From an uncultured Verrucomicrobiae bacterium (GTDB lineage Bacteria; Verrucomicrobiota; Verrucomicrobiia; Limisphaerales; AAA164-E04), in assembly GCA_943788245.1 (NCBI GenBank), contig CALSPN010000022.1, positions 124,001 to 188,000 of the forward strand: a stretch of DNA of 64,000 nucleotides. The letters are read 5' to 3'. Positions 17,337 to 25,476 of this stretch are shown in pieces. Numbering within the stretch: position 1 is the stretch's first letter; every line of letters begins with the position of its first letter. Made by a program: the position numbers and the translations under genes. Under the pieces are notes generated by a model, which was given only the letters and a program-made list of their open reading frames with translations, searched no databases and was not told the DNA's origin.

Positions 17337-17672
17337 TCAAGCTTTAGAAGCATCTGTCGCTTTGGTGGATTCTTCAGATGAAACTGGAACTTCCGAACCT
17401 TCGTTGCTCTCAGATTCCTGAGGAATGGGAGCAGGTTCAGCAGCTTTACGGGGCGGAGCCGCTGCAGCGGTATCTTCCTCCATGGCTTCATGGAGGTCCT
17501 GCTGAACGTCTTTTGTAGCTTTTTTGAATTCCTTGATACCCTGTCCAAGTCCTTTGGCCAGCTCGGGAAGCTTTTTGGCACCAAAAAATATAAGGATTAA
17601 AACCAATATAAGCATGAGCTCGGGACCTTGCAGGCCACCCATCAGTGCAAGTTGTTTTTGAAGGTACAACAT
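17337..17672 (-). CDS. tatA: Twin-arginine translocase subunit TatA/TatE family
   Basis: 111 residues. [28 protein letters not shown] is the transmembrane helix, hinge and start of the amphipathic helix, with the FG hinge typical of TatA; a long acidic, Ala/Pro-rich tail follows. ATG 17672 is used; an internal ATG at 17642 (MGGLQGPEL) aligns better with the family start and neither has a clear ribosome-binding site. TatA multimers form the pore with TatC for folded protein export. Only one TatA/B-type gene is present here. Confidence 0.92.
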   Translation of the reverse strand: MLYLQKQLALMGGLQGPELMLILVLILIFFGAKKLPELAKGLGQGIKEFKKATKDVQQDLHEAMEEDTAAAAPPRKAAEPAPIPQESESNEGSEVPVSSEESTKATDASKA

Positions 17673-17766
17673 AATTATTTACTTTTACATCTTCCGGTTG
17701 GAGTGTCTCAAGGCACCTGAAATTGCCATACCCGAACCGGTAATCAACTAAGGAATCTTAGGTAGT

Positions 17767-18411
17767 TTACTCAGTAAGTAAGACAAACTCTCCACGACGG
17801 TTTTCAGTGAAAGCAGATTCTGTTTCCCCCTCAGTCGCAGGGCGATCTTCACCCCAGCTTTCGGTAGTGATGCGTGTCGGAGATATTCCTTGCTGGACCA
17901 AAACATCCCGTATGGACAACGCTCTTCGTTCACCCAGAGCGCGGTTATACTCTTCGGTGCCGCGTTCGTCGCAATGACCCTCAACGCGCATGAGAGACCC
18001 ATCTGTTTCGTTCATCCTTTCAGCGACCGTGACAATTTTGGATAACTCACTCGGTTTGACCGAATAGCTGTCGAAGTCAAAATAAATGACGGAAGACTCC
18101 AGACGTGTTTCTGTTTTGCCAGTAAAATTGTCAGGATTGTCCGGAAGGCCACTCCCATTTAAATTTCCTGCGCCGTTGCCTATATCGTCTCCAGTCTGGA
18201 AGTCGTTGTTATTGAACTGGTTGCCGCCTCCTAAGTTATCATTGTCGCCCGACATCATGCTGCCAGCTGGGTTATCGTTCCCGCCTCCCGCAAAATTACC
18301 GGAGCCCCCAGGGATAGGCGTGAGGTTTTTATCGCCTTTGCGGCAACCTACTGCAGCTATGGCCAGAACGGCCGCCAGACTGATTCGGACAAATGTCGAT
18401 GGCAAAATCAT
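17767..18411 (-). CDS. pal: Peptidoglycan-associated lipoprotein Pal
   Basis: 214 residues. Lipoprotein signal with AVGC lipobox (Cys23), a Gly/Asn-rich low-complexity linker (about residues 33-100), then an OmpA-like domain: VIYFDFDSYSVKPSE, GHCDERGTEEYN and ALGERRALSIRDVL, the peptidoglycan-binding signature with the conserved Asp and Arg. Pal tethers the outer membrane to peptidoglycan and is moved by TolB. Directly downstream of tolB (36 bp). No CpoB/YbgF gene follows; tatA comes next. Confidence 0.94.
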   Translation of the reverse strand: MILPSTFVRISLAAVLAIAAVGCRKGDKNLTPIPGGSGNFAGGGNDNPAGSMMSGDNDNLGGGNQFNNNDFQTGDDIGNGAGNLNGSGLPDNPDNFTGKTETRLESSVIYFDFDSYSVKPSELSKIVTVAERMNETDGSLMRVEGHCDERGTEEYNRALGERRALSIRDVLVQQGISPTRITTESWGEDRPATEGETESAFTENRRGEFVLLTE

Positions 18412-18446
18412 AGGTGATGAGTTTTTGTTTAGTTAAATCTGTCGCC

Positions 18447-19682
18447 CTACTTGGCCCAACTTGGCTGAGACTGATCTCTGGCGGTTTGACGAATATCCTT
18501 GACCTGTTTGGTGGGAACGTCAAGCACAGACAATGTTTTCCTGCCGTTTTTCTTTCGCATAAACACGAGGTTTCTTGAATTGGGGGCCCAGCTAGGGTCT
18601 TCGCCCCGCGTCAGGACGATGGCTTCCCCTCCTGAGCTTCCTATCACACAAATGCGCCCCACACCCCCCGTCATGGATGTGAATGCTATCCACTTCCCAT
18701 CAGGTGACCAATCAGGCTCTGTTATTTCCCCTCCCACGGCACCTGTCTTAAGTCTGCGCGCGCGGCCCCCACTTGCCGGCATGGTAAAGAGTCGTGCGCC
18801 TCCTTGCGCTCCCGAAGTAAAGCAAAGTGTTTTTCCATCGGGAGACCAGCAAGGGCATGCTTCCACCTCGCGTGTGCGTGTGAGGCGAATTTCTGCGGAT
18901 CCGTCCTTGTTGGCGACGTAAAGGTCTGGGCTGCCAGATTTGCTCAATATCATCGCAAGTCGGTTGCTTTTTGACGATAGAGCGGCACTTGTGTTAAGTC
19001 CTGAATTACGTGTGATGCGCTGACGATTACCAGAACGGAGATCGTGTGAGATAATGTTGGGGCCTCCCACTTTATAGGTTGTGTAATAGAGGGCGAGCTG
19101 GCCAGGGACCCAAGTGGGGGCTGCCACGTTTGAACTGTCTCGCGTGACTTGTCGGGCGTTGTGTCCATCGAAGTCCGATACGAAAATTTCCCAGTAACCA
19201 TTCACCTTGCCCCTAAAGCTGACAAGTGTGTGAGCAATGCCCTTGTAACCAAAGACCGCTTCTACCACATCATTTGAAAGCGTGTGGATTTTTCGACGCT
19301 GGTCGCCGTTTGGATAGGCCTTGCGAAAAATAATGTCTTCTCCTCGAGTGTGGGTCAGACGAGCTTCAAGACGGCCACCTTGAATGCCCAGGAGTGAATA
19401 GCTTGCTTGATCCTTTTCCACGATTTCAAATCCTTGGATCTCCAGGTCAAATCGAAGAATCGCCAGGCTTTCGCTTGGGAAGCCACTCAAACTTATGGGA
19501 ACTTCTTCACCTTCATTCCAGCGATCGATGTTAAGTTCTTGTTGCGCCGACAACGTCAGCATTCCCGAACACATGATCAACAGGGTCAATATGATAGTAA
19601 GTCCGCGGTGGGAGCTTTCTCTTTCAGACCGCGATGGCAATGTGACGCCAATGGCATTGTGTAAGAATGTCGGAAGAAGCAT
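18447..19682 (-). CDS. tolB: Tol-Pal system beta-propeller protein TolB
   Basis: 411 residues. N-terminal region with a hydrophobic signal sequence about residues 28-47 (the first methionines may be upstream of the true start), then the TolB N-domain (residues about 50-170) and a six-bladed propeller with WD40-like repeats: SDFDGHNARQVT, APTWVPGQLALYY, ACPCWSPDGKTLCFTS, EPDWSPDGKWIAFTS, DPSWAPNSRNLVFM. TolB is periplasmic and links TolA to Pal during outer-membrane constriction at division. 14 bp after tolA-like. Confidence 0.93.
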   Translation of the reverse strand: MLLPTFLHNAIGVTLPSRSERESSHRGLTIILTLLIMCSGMLTLSAQQELNIDRWNEGEEVPISLSGFPSESLAILRFDLEIQGFEIVEKDQASYSLLGIQGGRLEARLTHTRGEDIIFRKAYPNGDQRRKIHTLSNDVVEAVFGYKGIAHTLVSFRGKVNGYWEIFVSDFDGHNARQVTRDSSNVAAPTWVPGQLALYYTTYKVGGPNIISHDLRSGNRQRITRNSGLNTSAALSSKSNRLAMILSKSGSPDLYVANKDGSAEIRLTRTREVEACPCWSPDGKTLCFTSGAQGGARLFTMPASGGRARRLKTGAVGGEITEPDWSPDGKWIAFTSMTGGVGRICVIGSSGGEAIVLTRGEDPSWAPNSRNLVFMRKKNGRKTLSVLDVPTKQVKDIRQTARDQSQPSWAK

Positions 19683-19695
19683 GTGTTGGTCGATG

Positions 19696-20547
19696 TTAGT
19701 ATTTGAGGTTAAAATTTAAAATAAAGGTTCTGTTACTCAAGGATGCACCCTTGGGTGGAGCTTTTGCTATGCGTTGAACCATTTGAATGGCACGCTCAAT
19801 GGACTGATCCATAGCGCTGATTCCTGAGGATTGGCTGATTTGGGCAGATTGTATACTACCATCCTTTGCGACGATGACCTTGACCTTAACGGTCAAATCA
19901 CGACTTGAGATGCCGTTAGGTTGCCGCCACTGCCGGTCGTAAGCCGATTGAACCAGAAGGCCATATTTCCCGAGTGAGCTGCCTGAAATGGTGGTTACCC
20001 CTTTGAGTCTGCTGCCGCCGCCCACCTTATTCAAATTCTGGTTTAATGTTACTTTCGGCACTGATGGTCGGGGCACTCTGGGTTGCTGAGTTTTAGCCGA
20101 TGGTTTGCGTCTGCTCGTATTTGATTTATATATCCTGCTGACTTTAATGATGGGCTTAGCCGGTTTGGGCTTCGGTTTCTCAATGCGCTTTGAAATGGCA
20201 GGCACCTTGGCTGGTTCCGGTTTGGGCTTCGGTTTTACAACAGGTTCTGGCCTTGGTGCAGGTTCGGCCTTGGGCGTTTCCGGTTCTGGTTCCTTGATTT
20301 CTTCAGGTGGAGGCTCAGCGACTGGAGTTTTGATAACCGGTTCTGGTTCTTGCTTGCCTGCCGCGTCTGCAGGATCATCGAGCAGCGATTCCATTACCGA
20401 AGAGGACATCATGTGAAATGGCTTGATGTCAGGCTGCTCAGGTTGCTTGGAGCGAAACCCTGATCCGAATAATAGTGCTACCAACAAAAGCAGATGAAGT
20501 CCTGTGGATACCAAAACACAATGTTTCTGAAGGCGGTTCATGATCAA
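19696..20547 (-). CDS. tolA: TolA/TonB-type energy transducer
   Basis: 283 residues. Short N-terminus, one transmembrane helix (about residues 12-29, LVSTGLHLLLLVALLFGSG), a Pro/Lys/Glu-rich periplasm-spanning region (about 65-145) and a C-terminal TonB/TolA-like domain (SAYDRQWRQPNGISSRDLTVKV ... NRTFILNFNLKY). By position between tolR and tolB it is the TolA of this cluster, transmitting proton-motive energy from TolQR to TolB/Pal; on sequence alone TonB is equally possible. Its ATG overlaps the tolR stop by four bases, showing translational coupling. Confidence 0.88.
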   Translation of the reverse strand: MIMNRLQKHCVLVSTGLHLLLLVALLFGSGFRSKQPEQPDIKPFHMMSSSVMESLLDDPADAAGKQEPEPVIKTPVAEPPPEEIKEPEPETPKAEPAPRPEPVVKPKPKPEPAKVPAISKRIEKPKPKPAKPIIKVSRIYKSNTSRRKPSAKTQQPRVPRPSVPKVTLNQNLNKVGGGSRLKGVTTISGSSLGKYGLLVQSAYDRQWRQPNGISSRDLTVKVKVIVAKDGSIQSAQISQSSGISAMDQSIERAIQMVQRIAKAPPKGASLSNRTFILNFNLKY

Positions 20548-20957
20548 TTGGCCAATTCGTTTTTGAAATAGATGTTCTGCATGCCAAGTTGCTTTGCTTT
20601 ATCCAGGACGGCGTAAATATTACCCCAAGCAGCTTTCAGGTCTCCTCGGATGACGAGCACCAAATTTGGGTTTTCTGCGAAGGCAGTTGCCAGTTCACTT
20701 TGGATTGCCTCAATGGTAAATGGTTGTTTGTCTATGAAGTATTCCCCGCTGGTATCTACCTCGATTAATTTTAGATCCCTTTTCTCTGGAGCATTGTCAG
20801 CGACCTTGCCCTTCGGTAAGTCCAGACGCAGTCCTTGCTCCATGAGTGGAGTTGTTATCATGAAAATAATCAAAAGCACAAACGCCAGATCCAACAAAGG
20901 AGTGATGTTGATATCGCTCAGCGTGACGAGAGCTGTCTTTTGTGTGTATCGGCGCAT
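20544..20957 (-). CDS. tolR: ExbD/TolR-family biopolymer transport protein
   Basis: 137 residues. Single N-terminal helix with the conserved proton-binding Asp in ITPLLDLAFVLLIIFMITTPL (about residues 17-37), followed by LDLPKG and a periplasmic domain. TolR works with TolQ as the proton-driven motor of the Tol-Pal system. It lies 30 bp after the zinc-ribbon gene and overlaps the tolA-like gene. Confidence 0.93.
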   Translation of the reverse strand: MRRYTQKTALVTLSDINITPLLDLAFVLLIIFMITTPLMEQGLRLDLPKGKVADNAPEKRDLKLIEVDTSGEYFIDKQPFTIEAIQSELATAFAENPNLVLVIRGDLKAAWGNIYAVLDKAKQLGMQNIYFKNELAN

Positions 20958-20987
20958 GATTTGAATTGTTCAATGACAAAGAATAAT

Positions 20988-21287
20988 TCACTGAAACAGA
21001 CCAAGGAGATAAAATAGCACCAAAAGGAGGATCAGGGCAAAAATGATTTTTGAATATTTAAATTTGGTTTTGGTGAGGGATCGTAATTCTTCCTCTCCGC
21101 CGGAATGCAGAGGGGATTGACAGGTCGTACAGGCATTGAGGAATCTAGCCATCTTGTGCTTACATCTCTTGCATACGACGAAAAGGTGTGATCCACATGC
21201 ACGGCATCTAGTTCGGTTGGGTTCATTGCCAGCCCTGCATTTGATACAGGGAATCTTTACCGGTTTTGATGGTTGAACTGTTGGCAT
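20988..21287 (-). CDS. Zinc-ribbon protein with C-terminal membrane anchor, inside the tol operon
   Basis: 99 residues. Two zinc-ribbon units: CIKCRAGNEPNRTRCRAC and CKRCKHKMARFLNACTTC, i.e. four C-x-x-C knuckles, then a basic stretch and a C-terminal transmembrane helix (about residues 80-97, IIFALILLLVLFYLLGLF). Topology is probably cytoplasmic ribbon with a tail anchor. It sits between tolQ (19 bp) and tolR (30 bp), in the same direction, so it is almost certainly cotranscribed. I know of no standard Tol-Pal component of this type; it may regulate or bind the TolQR motor, but that is inference. Confidence 0.8.
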   Translation of the reverse strand: MPTVQPSKPVKIPCIKCRAGNEPNRTRCRACGSHLFVVCKRCKHKMARFLNACTTCQSPLHSGGEEELRSLTKTKFKYSKIIFALILLLVLFYLLGLFQ

Positions 21288-21306
21288 TTAGAGGCTGGGT
21301 AATAAC

Positions 21307-22038
21307 CTATTGATCGGGTATGAATTCAGTTTCAACTTTGGAGGCGAGTTCTTGAGCGAAATTGTCCATCTCTACGCTTAACACGCGTATATTGTGTACA
21401 AGCCAATTGTATCCAAACATGGAGGGGATGGCTACCAACAGACCTGCCACTGTCGTTGCAAGAGCCCCCGCAACGCCTGGTGCAATAGTTGTCAATTGAG
21501 CGTTCTGTTGGCTTGCAACACTGGCGAAGACACTCATGACACCCCAAACTGTTCCAAGCAGGCCTATAAATGGGGCTCCGCTGACTGCGATGGCCAGCAG
21601 GATTAGTCCTGATTCAAGTTTGAGGGATTCCTGTGCAACCCCTCGCTCCAAAGCTCGTTTGACATGCTCCATGGATTTCAGGGATATCATCCCCTCATCT
21701 GTGTTTCCCTTTTCTTCATGACGCTTTTGGCATGAGGAAAGTTCCGTGTTGCCTGCATCATAAATCGTGTAAAGAGGGCAACCATCGACATGGATGTTGC
21801 GTTTGAAGATGTCCGTGAGCTTTTTCTGCTGGCGAAACTCTACGTCGAAAAGACGGTTCAGCTTCCTTGCACGACGGATTTGCATGGTTTTGGCTGCCAT
21901 GACTGACCATGCAAAAATAGAAAATACGACCAGAACGATAATAATCGCCTTGCCTTCAGGGCGCGCTTCGCTCCACACATATAAAAATTCTATTTGGTTG
22001 GCTGCTAAAAATATTGGAATCATTTGATCTGGACTCAC
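21307..22038 (-). CDS. tolQ: MotA/TolQ/ExbB-type proton channel protein
   Basis: 243 residues with three membrane helices: about 33-50 (IIIVLVVFSIFAWSVMA), 145-165 (GLILLAIAVSGAPFIGLLGTVWGV) and 185-205 (IAPGVAGALATTVAGLLVAIPSMFGYNWL). The GAPFIGLLGTVWGVM segment and the ALATTVAGL segment are the family signatures around the proton path. First gene of the envelope operon; forms the motor with TolR. The region upstream (22039-22208) is a divergent promoter region shared with the GDPD gene. Confidence 0.93.
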   Translation of the reverse strand: MSPDQMIPIFLAANQIEFLYVWSEARPEGKAIIIVLVVFSIFAWSVMAAKTMQIRRARKLNRLFDVEFRQQKKLTDIFKRNIHVDGCPLYTIYDAGNTELSSCQKRHEEKGNTDEGMISLKSMEHVKRALERGVAQESLKLESGLILLAIAVSGAPFIGLLGTVWGVMSVFASVASQQNAQLTTIAPGVAGALATTVAGLLVAIPSMFGYNWLVHNIRVLSVEMDNFAQELASKVETEFIPDQ

Positions 22039-22208
22039 GTATTAAGACGATTGGAATCGTAATCACTAACATACTTTATCGGCATATTCAAAAAATACTG
22101 TAGACAAATTTTCAATAAATGAATCATTTTTAGAAAAATGGAAGATTTCCATTGAATACCGCGACCGTTCTGAGCGAGATTTTAATAAAACCTAACCGCT
22201 CAAAAAAT

Positions 22209-23036
22209 ATGACTGGACAATGTTTCACATCAATCTGCCTGCACAACTCGTTGGTTCTACTCATGACCTGCGCGAGCTTGAATGCAGCCAGTCCTCACCT
22301 TGTTGCTCATCGTGGGGCTTCTTATGATGCACCCGAGAACACTGTTGCTTCGGTGATGCTTGCCTGGGAAAAGGAGGCGGACGCAACCGAGGTAGACATT
22401 CACATGACGCGCGATCATCGAATAGTGGTTATCCATGATTCATCGACTGAACGCACCACCGGCTCCGATTTCAAGGTTGCCGAGACCGACTATCAGCAGC
22501 TTGTGCCACTCGATGCAGGAAAGTGGAAAGGAGATGCTTATGATGGAACGCGCATTCCTTTGCTCAGCGAAGTCTTGAGCAAGGTGCCTGAAGGTAAAAG
22601 GATTTTTGTGGAGATTAAATGCCCTTCTACGGTGCTTCCGTTTCTTCAAAAAGTTGTCGCCGACTCTGGCCTTTTGAGCCATCAGACAGTTTTTATTGCC
22701 TTCGACTGGGAAACGATTCGTGAAGCCAAAGCACGTTTTCCGGAAAGTGACTGTTTTTGGCTCTCAGGCTTTAAAAAAGACAAAATCACCGGGGAATGGA
22801 ATCCAAGCCCCAGTTTTGTAATCGAACGAGCTTTGAATGCGGGTGTCGACGGAGTGGACGTTTATCATGGAGGACCTGTAGACAAGGGTTTTGTGGATTC
22901 CGCACATCGCAAAGGGCTTGAGGTGCATGTTTACACCGTCAATGACAGGGAGGATGCACTTCGAATGTTGGATGCGGGCGTTGACGGCATCACCACTGAT
23001 AGACCAGCTTATCTACGAGCCATTTTAAAAAAATAG
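22209..23036 (+). CDS. Glycerophosphodiester phosphodiesterase, exported
   Basis: 276 residues from ATG 22209, which gives a plausible signal peptide (hydrophobic LVLLMTCASLNAAS); a TTG at 22152 would add 19 polar residues. GDPD signature: LVAHRGASYDAPENT (catalytic His and Arg), TEVDIHMTRDHRIVVIHD (metal-binding Glu/Asp and second catalytic His), and FVEIKCP. It hydrolyses glycerophosphodiesters to glycerol 3-phosphate and an alcohol, here probably in the periplasm. Convergent with hisF. Confidence 0.92.
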   Translation: MTGQCFTSICLHNSLVLLMTCASLNAASPHLVAHRGASYDAPENTVASVMLAWEKEADATEVDIHMTRDHRIVVIHDSSTERTTGSDFKVAETDYQQLVPLDAGKWKGDAYDGTRIPLLSEVLSKVPEGKRIFVEIKCPSTVLPFLQKVVADSGLLSHQTVFIAFDWETIREAKARFPESDCFWLSGFKKDKITGEWNPSPSFVIERALNAGVDGVDVYHGGPVDKGFVDSAHRKGLEVHVYTVNDREDALRMLDAGVDGITTDRPAYLRAILKK

Positions 23037-23058
23037 TCTTAGCCCGGCGTCTGCTGTT

Positions 23059-23847
23059 TCATTCAAGCGCGGCCATCGTGCGGATGGGTATTCCCTTTGA
23101 ACTCAGGTAATCCTTTACATCAGAGACGGTGTATTCGCCGAAGTGAAAGATACTTGCCGCCAGCACTGCATCTGCTTTGCCTGTTTCAAGTACCTGCGCC
23201 ATGTGTTCGAGATTGCCAGCCCCTCCGCTCGCGACAACTGGTACGGAAATAGACTCACTGATGCGTTTTGTAATGACCAAATCATATCCAGCTTTTGTGC
23301 CATCTGCATCAATACTGTTCAGCACAATTTCACCCGCCCCGTGGCCTACCACCTTGCGAGCCCATTCCACTGTGTCCATTCCGGTACTCTTTCGTCCGCC
23401 ATGTGAGAAAACTTCCCACCGATCATCGTTTACTCTTTTGGCATCTATCGAAACAACAATACACTGACTCCCGAATTTTTTCGCCCCCTCTTGGATTAAT
23501 TCGGGATGAGATATTGCTGCGGAATTGATGCTTATCTTGTCCGCCCCAGCTTTCAGCATGATGGACATATCGTCCAAGGTGCGAATTCCACCCCCAACGG
23601 TCAAGGGCATGAAGCAACAGTCTGCAGCCCGCTCAATAACGTCTACCATTGATGATCTGTCATGAGCGCTGGCGGTGATATCAAAAAATACCATTTCGTC
23701 CGCGCCCTGATCGTTGTACCTCAGGGCGAGTTCAACTGGATCCCCCACATTCCTGAGCTCCCCCGCTTCAGCTCTACCAAACTGAACTCCTCGGGTGACT
23801 TTTCCATCATGCACATCCAGGCATGGAATGACTCGTCGTGCCAACAT
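23059..23847 (-). CDS. hisF: Imidazole glycerol phosphate synthase cyclase subunit HisF
   Basis: 262 residues, full length. (beta/alpha)8 barrel with [17 protein letters not shown] at the start (catalytic Asp11), [19 protein letters not shown] (catalytic Asp near 130), [11 protein letters not shown] and VVASGGAGN phosphate-binding loops. HisF uses ammonia from HisH to form imidazole glycerol phosphate and AICAR in histidine synthesis. No other his gene is adjacent, so it is a lone gene here. Confidence 0.96.
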   Translation of the reverse strand: MLARRVIPCLDVHDGKVTRGVQFGRAEAGELRNVGDPVELALRYNDQGADEMVFFDITASAHDRSSMVDVIERAADCCFMPLTVGGGIRTLDDMSIMLKAGADKISINSAAISHPELIQEGAKKFGSQCIVVSIDAKRVNDDRWEVFSHGGRKSTGMDTVEWARKVVGHGAGEIVLNSIDADGTKAGYDLVITKRISESISVPVVASGGAGNLEHMAQVLETGKADAVLAASIFHFGEYTVSDVKDYLSSKGIPIRTMAALE

Positions 23848-23919
23848 GTAATAGAAATATGCGAAACGGATGAGGTTTCATAGTCGAAAACGGATTCTTG
23901 TTAGTCTGGGCGCTGGGAA

Positions 23920-24303
23920 TTACCGCTTTGCAGGGCTGAAATATCCCTTTTTGTTGATGAATTGGCCTTTCGAATAAAGCGTAGCATTAAGGGAGTTTAT
24001 GGGGGTCGCGGATGAAAAAACGTAGCCCATATCATTAAGAGCGCTCATGATTTCAATTTTGGTCCTCGGTTTTTGGGTAGTAATTTTGATGACCGCATTC
24101 TTCAAGGACATCTTATTGCGTTTTGCCCGAGGTTGTTTGAGAGACTCTATATTGGGCTGTTTTTTTGCCTCGTTCATTGTCGATGCCAAGGCATCATCAA
24201 TGCGTTGAATTTGTTCAACAAGTTCCATTCTTTCTTGCTTTAGATTCTTGCGCAATTCAAGGAATTGCTGGACGGGATCTTTCTTTTTATTTTTTGATTC
24301 CAT
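23920..24303 (-). CDS. Small protein with coiled coil and putative winged-helix domain
   Basis: 127 residues, strongly basic. The first 45 residues form a predicted charged coiled coil (QFLELRKNLKQERMELVEQIQRIDDAL); a Lys/Arg linker follows; residues about 65-125 (LKNAVIKITTQKPRTKIEIMSALNDMGY ... NSLNATLYSKGQFINKKGYFS) look like a winged-helix domain: helix, turn helix starting at TKIEIMSAL, recognition helix NSLNATLYS, and a wing. This pattern occurs in DNA-binding HARE/HTH-type proteins, but I cannot name the family. Upstream of it lies a 500-bp AT-rich region. Confidence 0.6.
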   Translation of the reverse strand: MESKNKKKDPVQQFLELRKNLKQERMELVEQIQRIDDALASTMNEAKKQPNIESLKQPRAKRNKMSLKNAVIKITTQKPRTKIEIMSALNDMGYVFSSATPINSLNATLYSKGQFINKKGYFSPAKR

Positions 24304-24807
24304 AAACTTTACTCATATCACCTTTTTGTTTTGAACCTACTATTTACTCCTCAAAAAGTATTGGTCATGAACAATAAGTCATCAACGATCATTATTATGA
24401 AGATTGAACTTCTCGCTTATTTGCACACTATAAGTTGGAAATTTTTTATTACACGAAAAAGTTATTTACTCAAGAAGTTTTCAAAAATATGAAATGAAAA
24501 TGTGTAAATAATTAAATGAATGTAATTCACTTTTTATATGAAAGCAAATGCAGCAATATTTGGTCAAGAGAGAATAAAGCTAATTTCTTTCCTGAAAATA
24601 CGGATAATAAGGGTGTTTCTCTGAATTGTTTTAATTTGATCCGGACTTCAGTCCTCCACCTGAATTTATATTCGATCCAATATGATATGAATAATAGGAG
24701 ATACAGCGACGTCCGTTTTCTTAATTAAACAATACTAACCAACACTTTTGAAATATGTGGGCAGCTAGCAGCTTGCTGGATTTTTGATCCCATGTTAGAA
24801 AAATATA
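24304..24807. other. AT-rich intergenic region, no gene seen
   Basis: 504 bp between divergent genes, visibly richer in A and T than its surroundings. It contains a 70-codon frame (24516-24728) with no coding character. The stretch must contain the promoters for the small HTH-like gene (minus) and for lpoB (plus), but I cannot pick out convincing -35/-10 pairs. No tRNA or known riboswitch pattern was seen. Confidence 0.5.
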
Positions 24808-25443
24808 ATGAATCAATTGACGACTCAAAACGCCCTCAAAGCATCAACATTTCTTGTCTTGTTGGTTTACATGACCGGATGCGCCAGTGGGGTAAGCAAT
24901 CCTTCTGGAGTTCCTGTGACCGAAATGCAATCCGATGAAAGAGGCTTTGTCACGGGCACGGGTATCGAGTCGCAGGATCTTGTGTCCGTCACTGACAAAA
25001 TGGCACGCAGTTTGGTGAACACACCTGAGATCAATGATTTCCCGGGCATGCCTCGTATCGTGTTGGACCCAGTGATCAACAACACCCGCTTCCCAATCCA
25101 GCAGGGTATTTTTCTGACACGTATTCGGACCCTGCTTAATTCTCGCACGCGGGGTAAAATGCGATTCCTTGCTCGTGAACGTATGGATGCTCTGCGCGCA
25201 GAAAGAGAAATGAAACGAACTGGCGAACTGACAAGTTCCTCTGATCCTAATGTTCAGGAGTTCAAGGGGGCCGATTTCTTTTTAACGGGTAAACTGGATG
25301 GGCAAACAACCCGGACATCCGCTGGAACTAGCGATTATGTGCTTTATTCCTTTCAATTAATTGACGCCCGAACTTCAGAAATTATCTGGGAGGATTTCTC
25401 TGAACTGAAAAAGCAGGGTCTGGAAGACGCGTCTTATCGCTAG
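24808..25443 (+). CDS. lpoB: Penicillin-binding protein activator LpoB
   Basis: 211 residues. Lipobox VYMTGC (Cys25) gives an outer-membrane lipoprotein. The globular part matches LpoB: FVTGTGIESQDLVSVTDKM, PRIVLDPVINNTRFPIQ, LFLT-type ADFFLTGKL and a C-terminal YSFQLIDARTSEIIWED. In Escherichia coli LpoB reaches through peptidoglycan to activate PBP1b. It heads a three-gene lipoprotein cluster with a COG3014-like gene (33 bp) and a ycfL-like gene, an arrangement also seen in proteobacteria. Confidence 0.88.
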   Translation: MNQLTTQNALKASTFLVLLVYMTGCASGVSNPSGVPVTEMQSDERGFVTGTGIESQDLVSVTDKMARSLVNTPEINDFPGMPRIVLDPVINNTRFPIQQGIFLTRIRTLLNSRTRGKMRFLARERMDALRAEREMKRTGELTSSSDPNVQEFKGADFFLTGKLDGQTTRTSAGTSDYVLYSFQLIDARTSEIIWEDFSELKKQGLEDASYR

Positions 25444-25476
25444 TAGATTTCAGTCTGCGATTGAGCTCCATTGCTT

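Noticed and set aside
24516-24728. 70-codon frame in the AT-rich gap
   Set aside because: Composition follows the local AT bias, no Shine-Dalgarno sequence, no recognisable domain.
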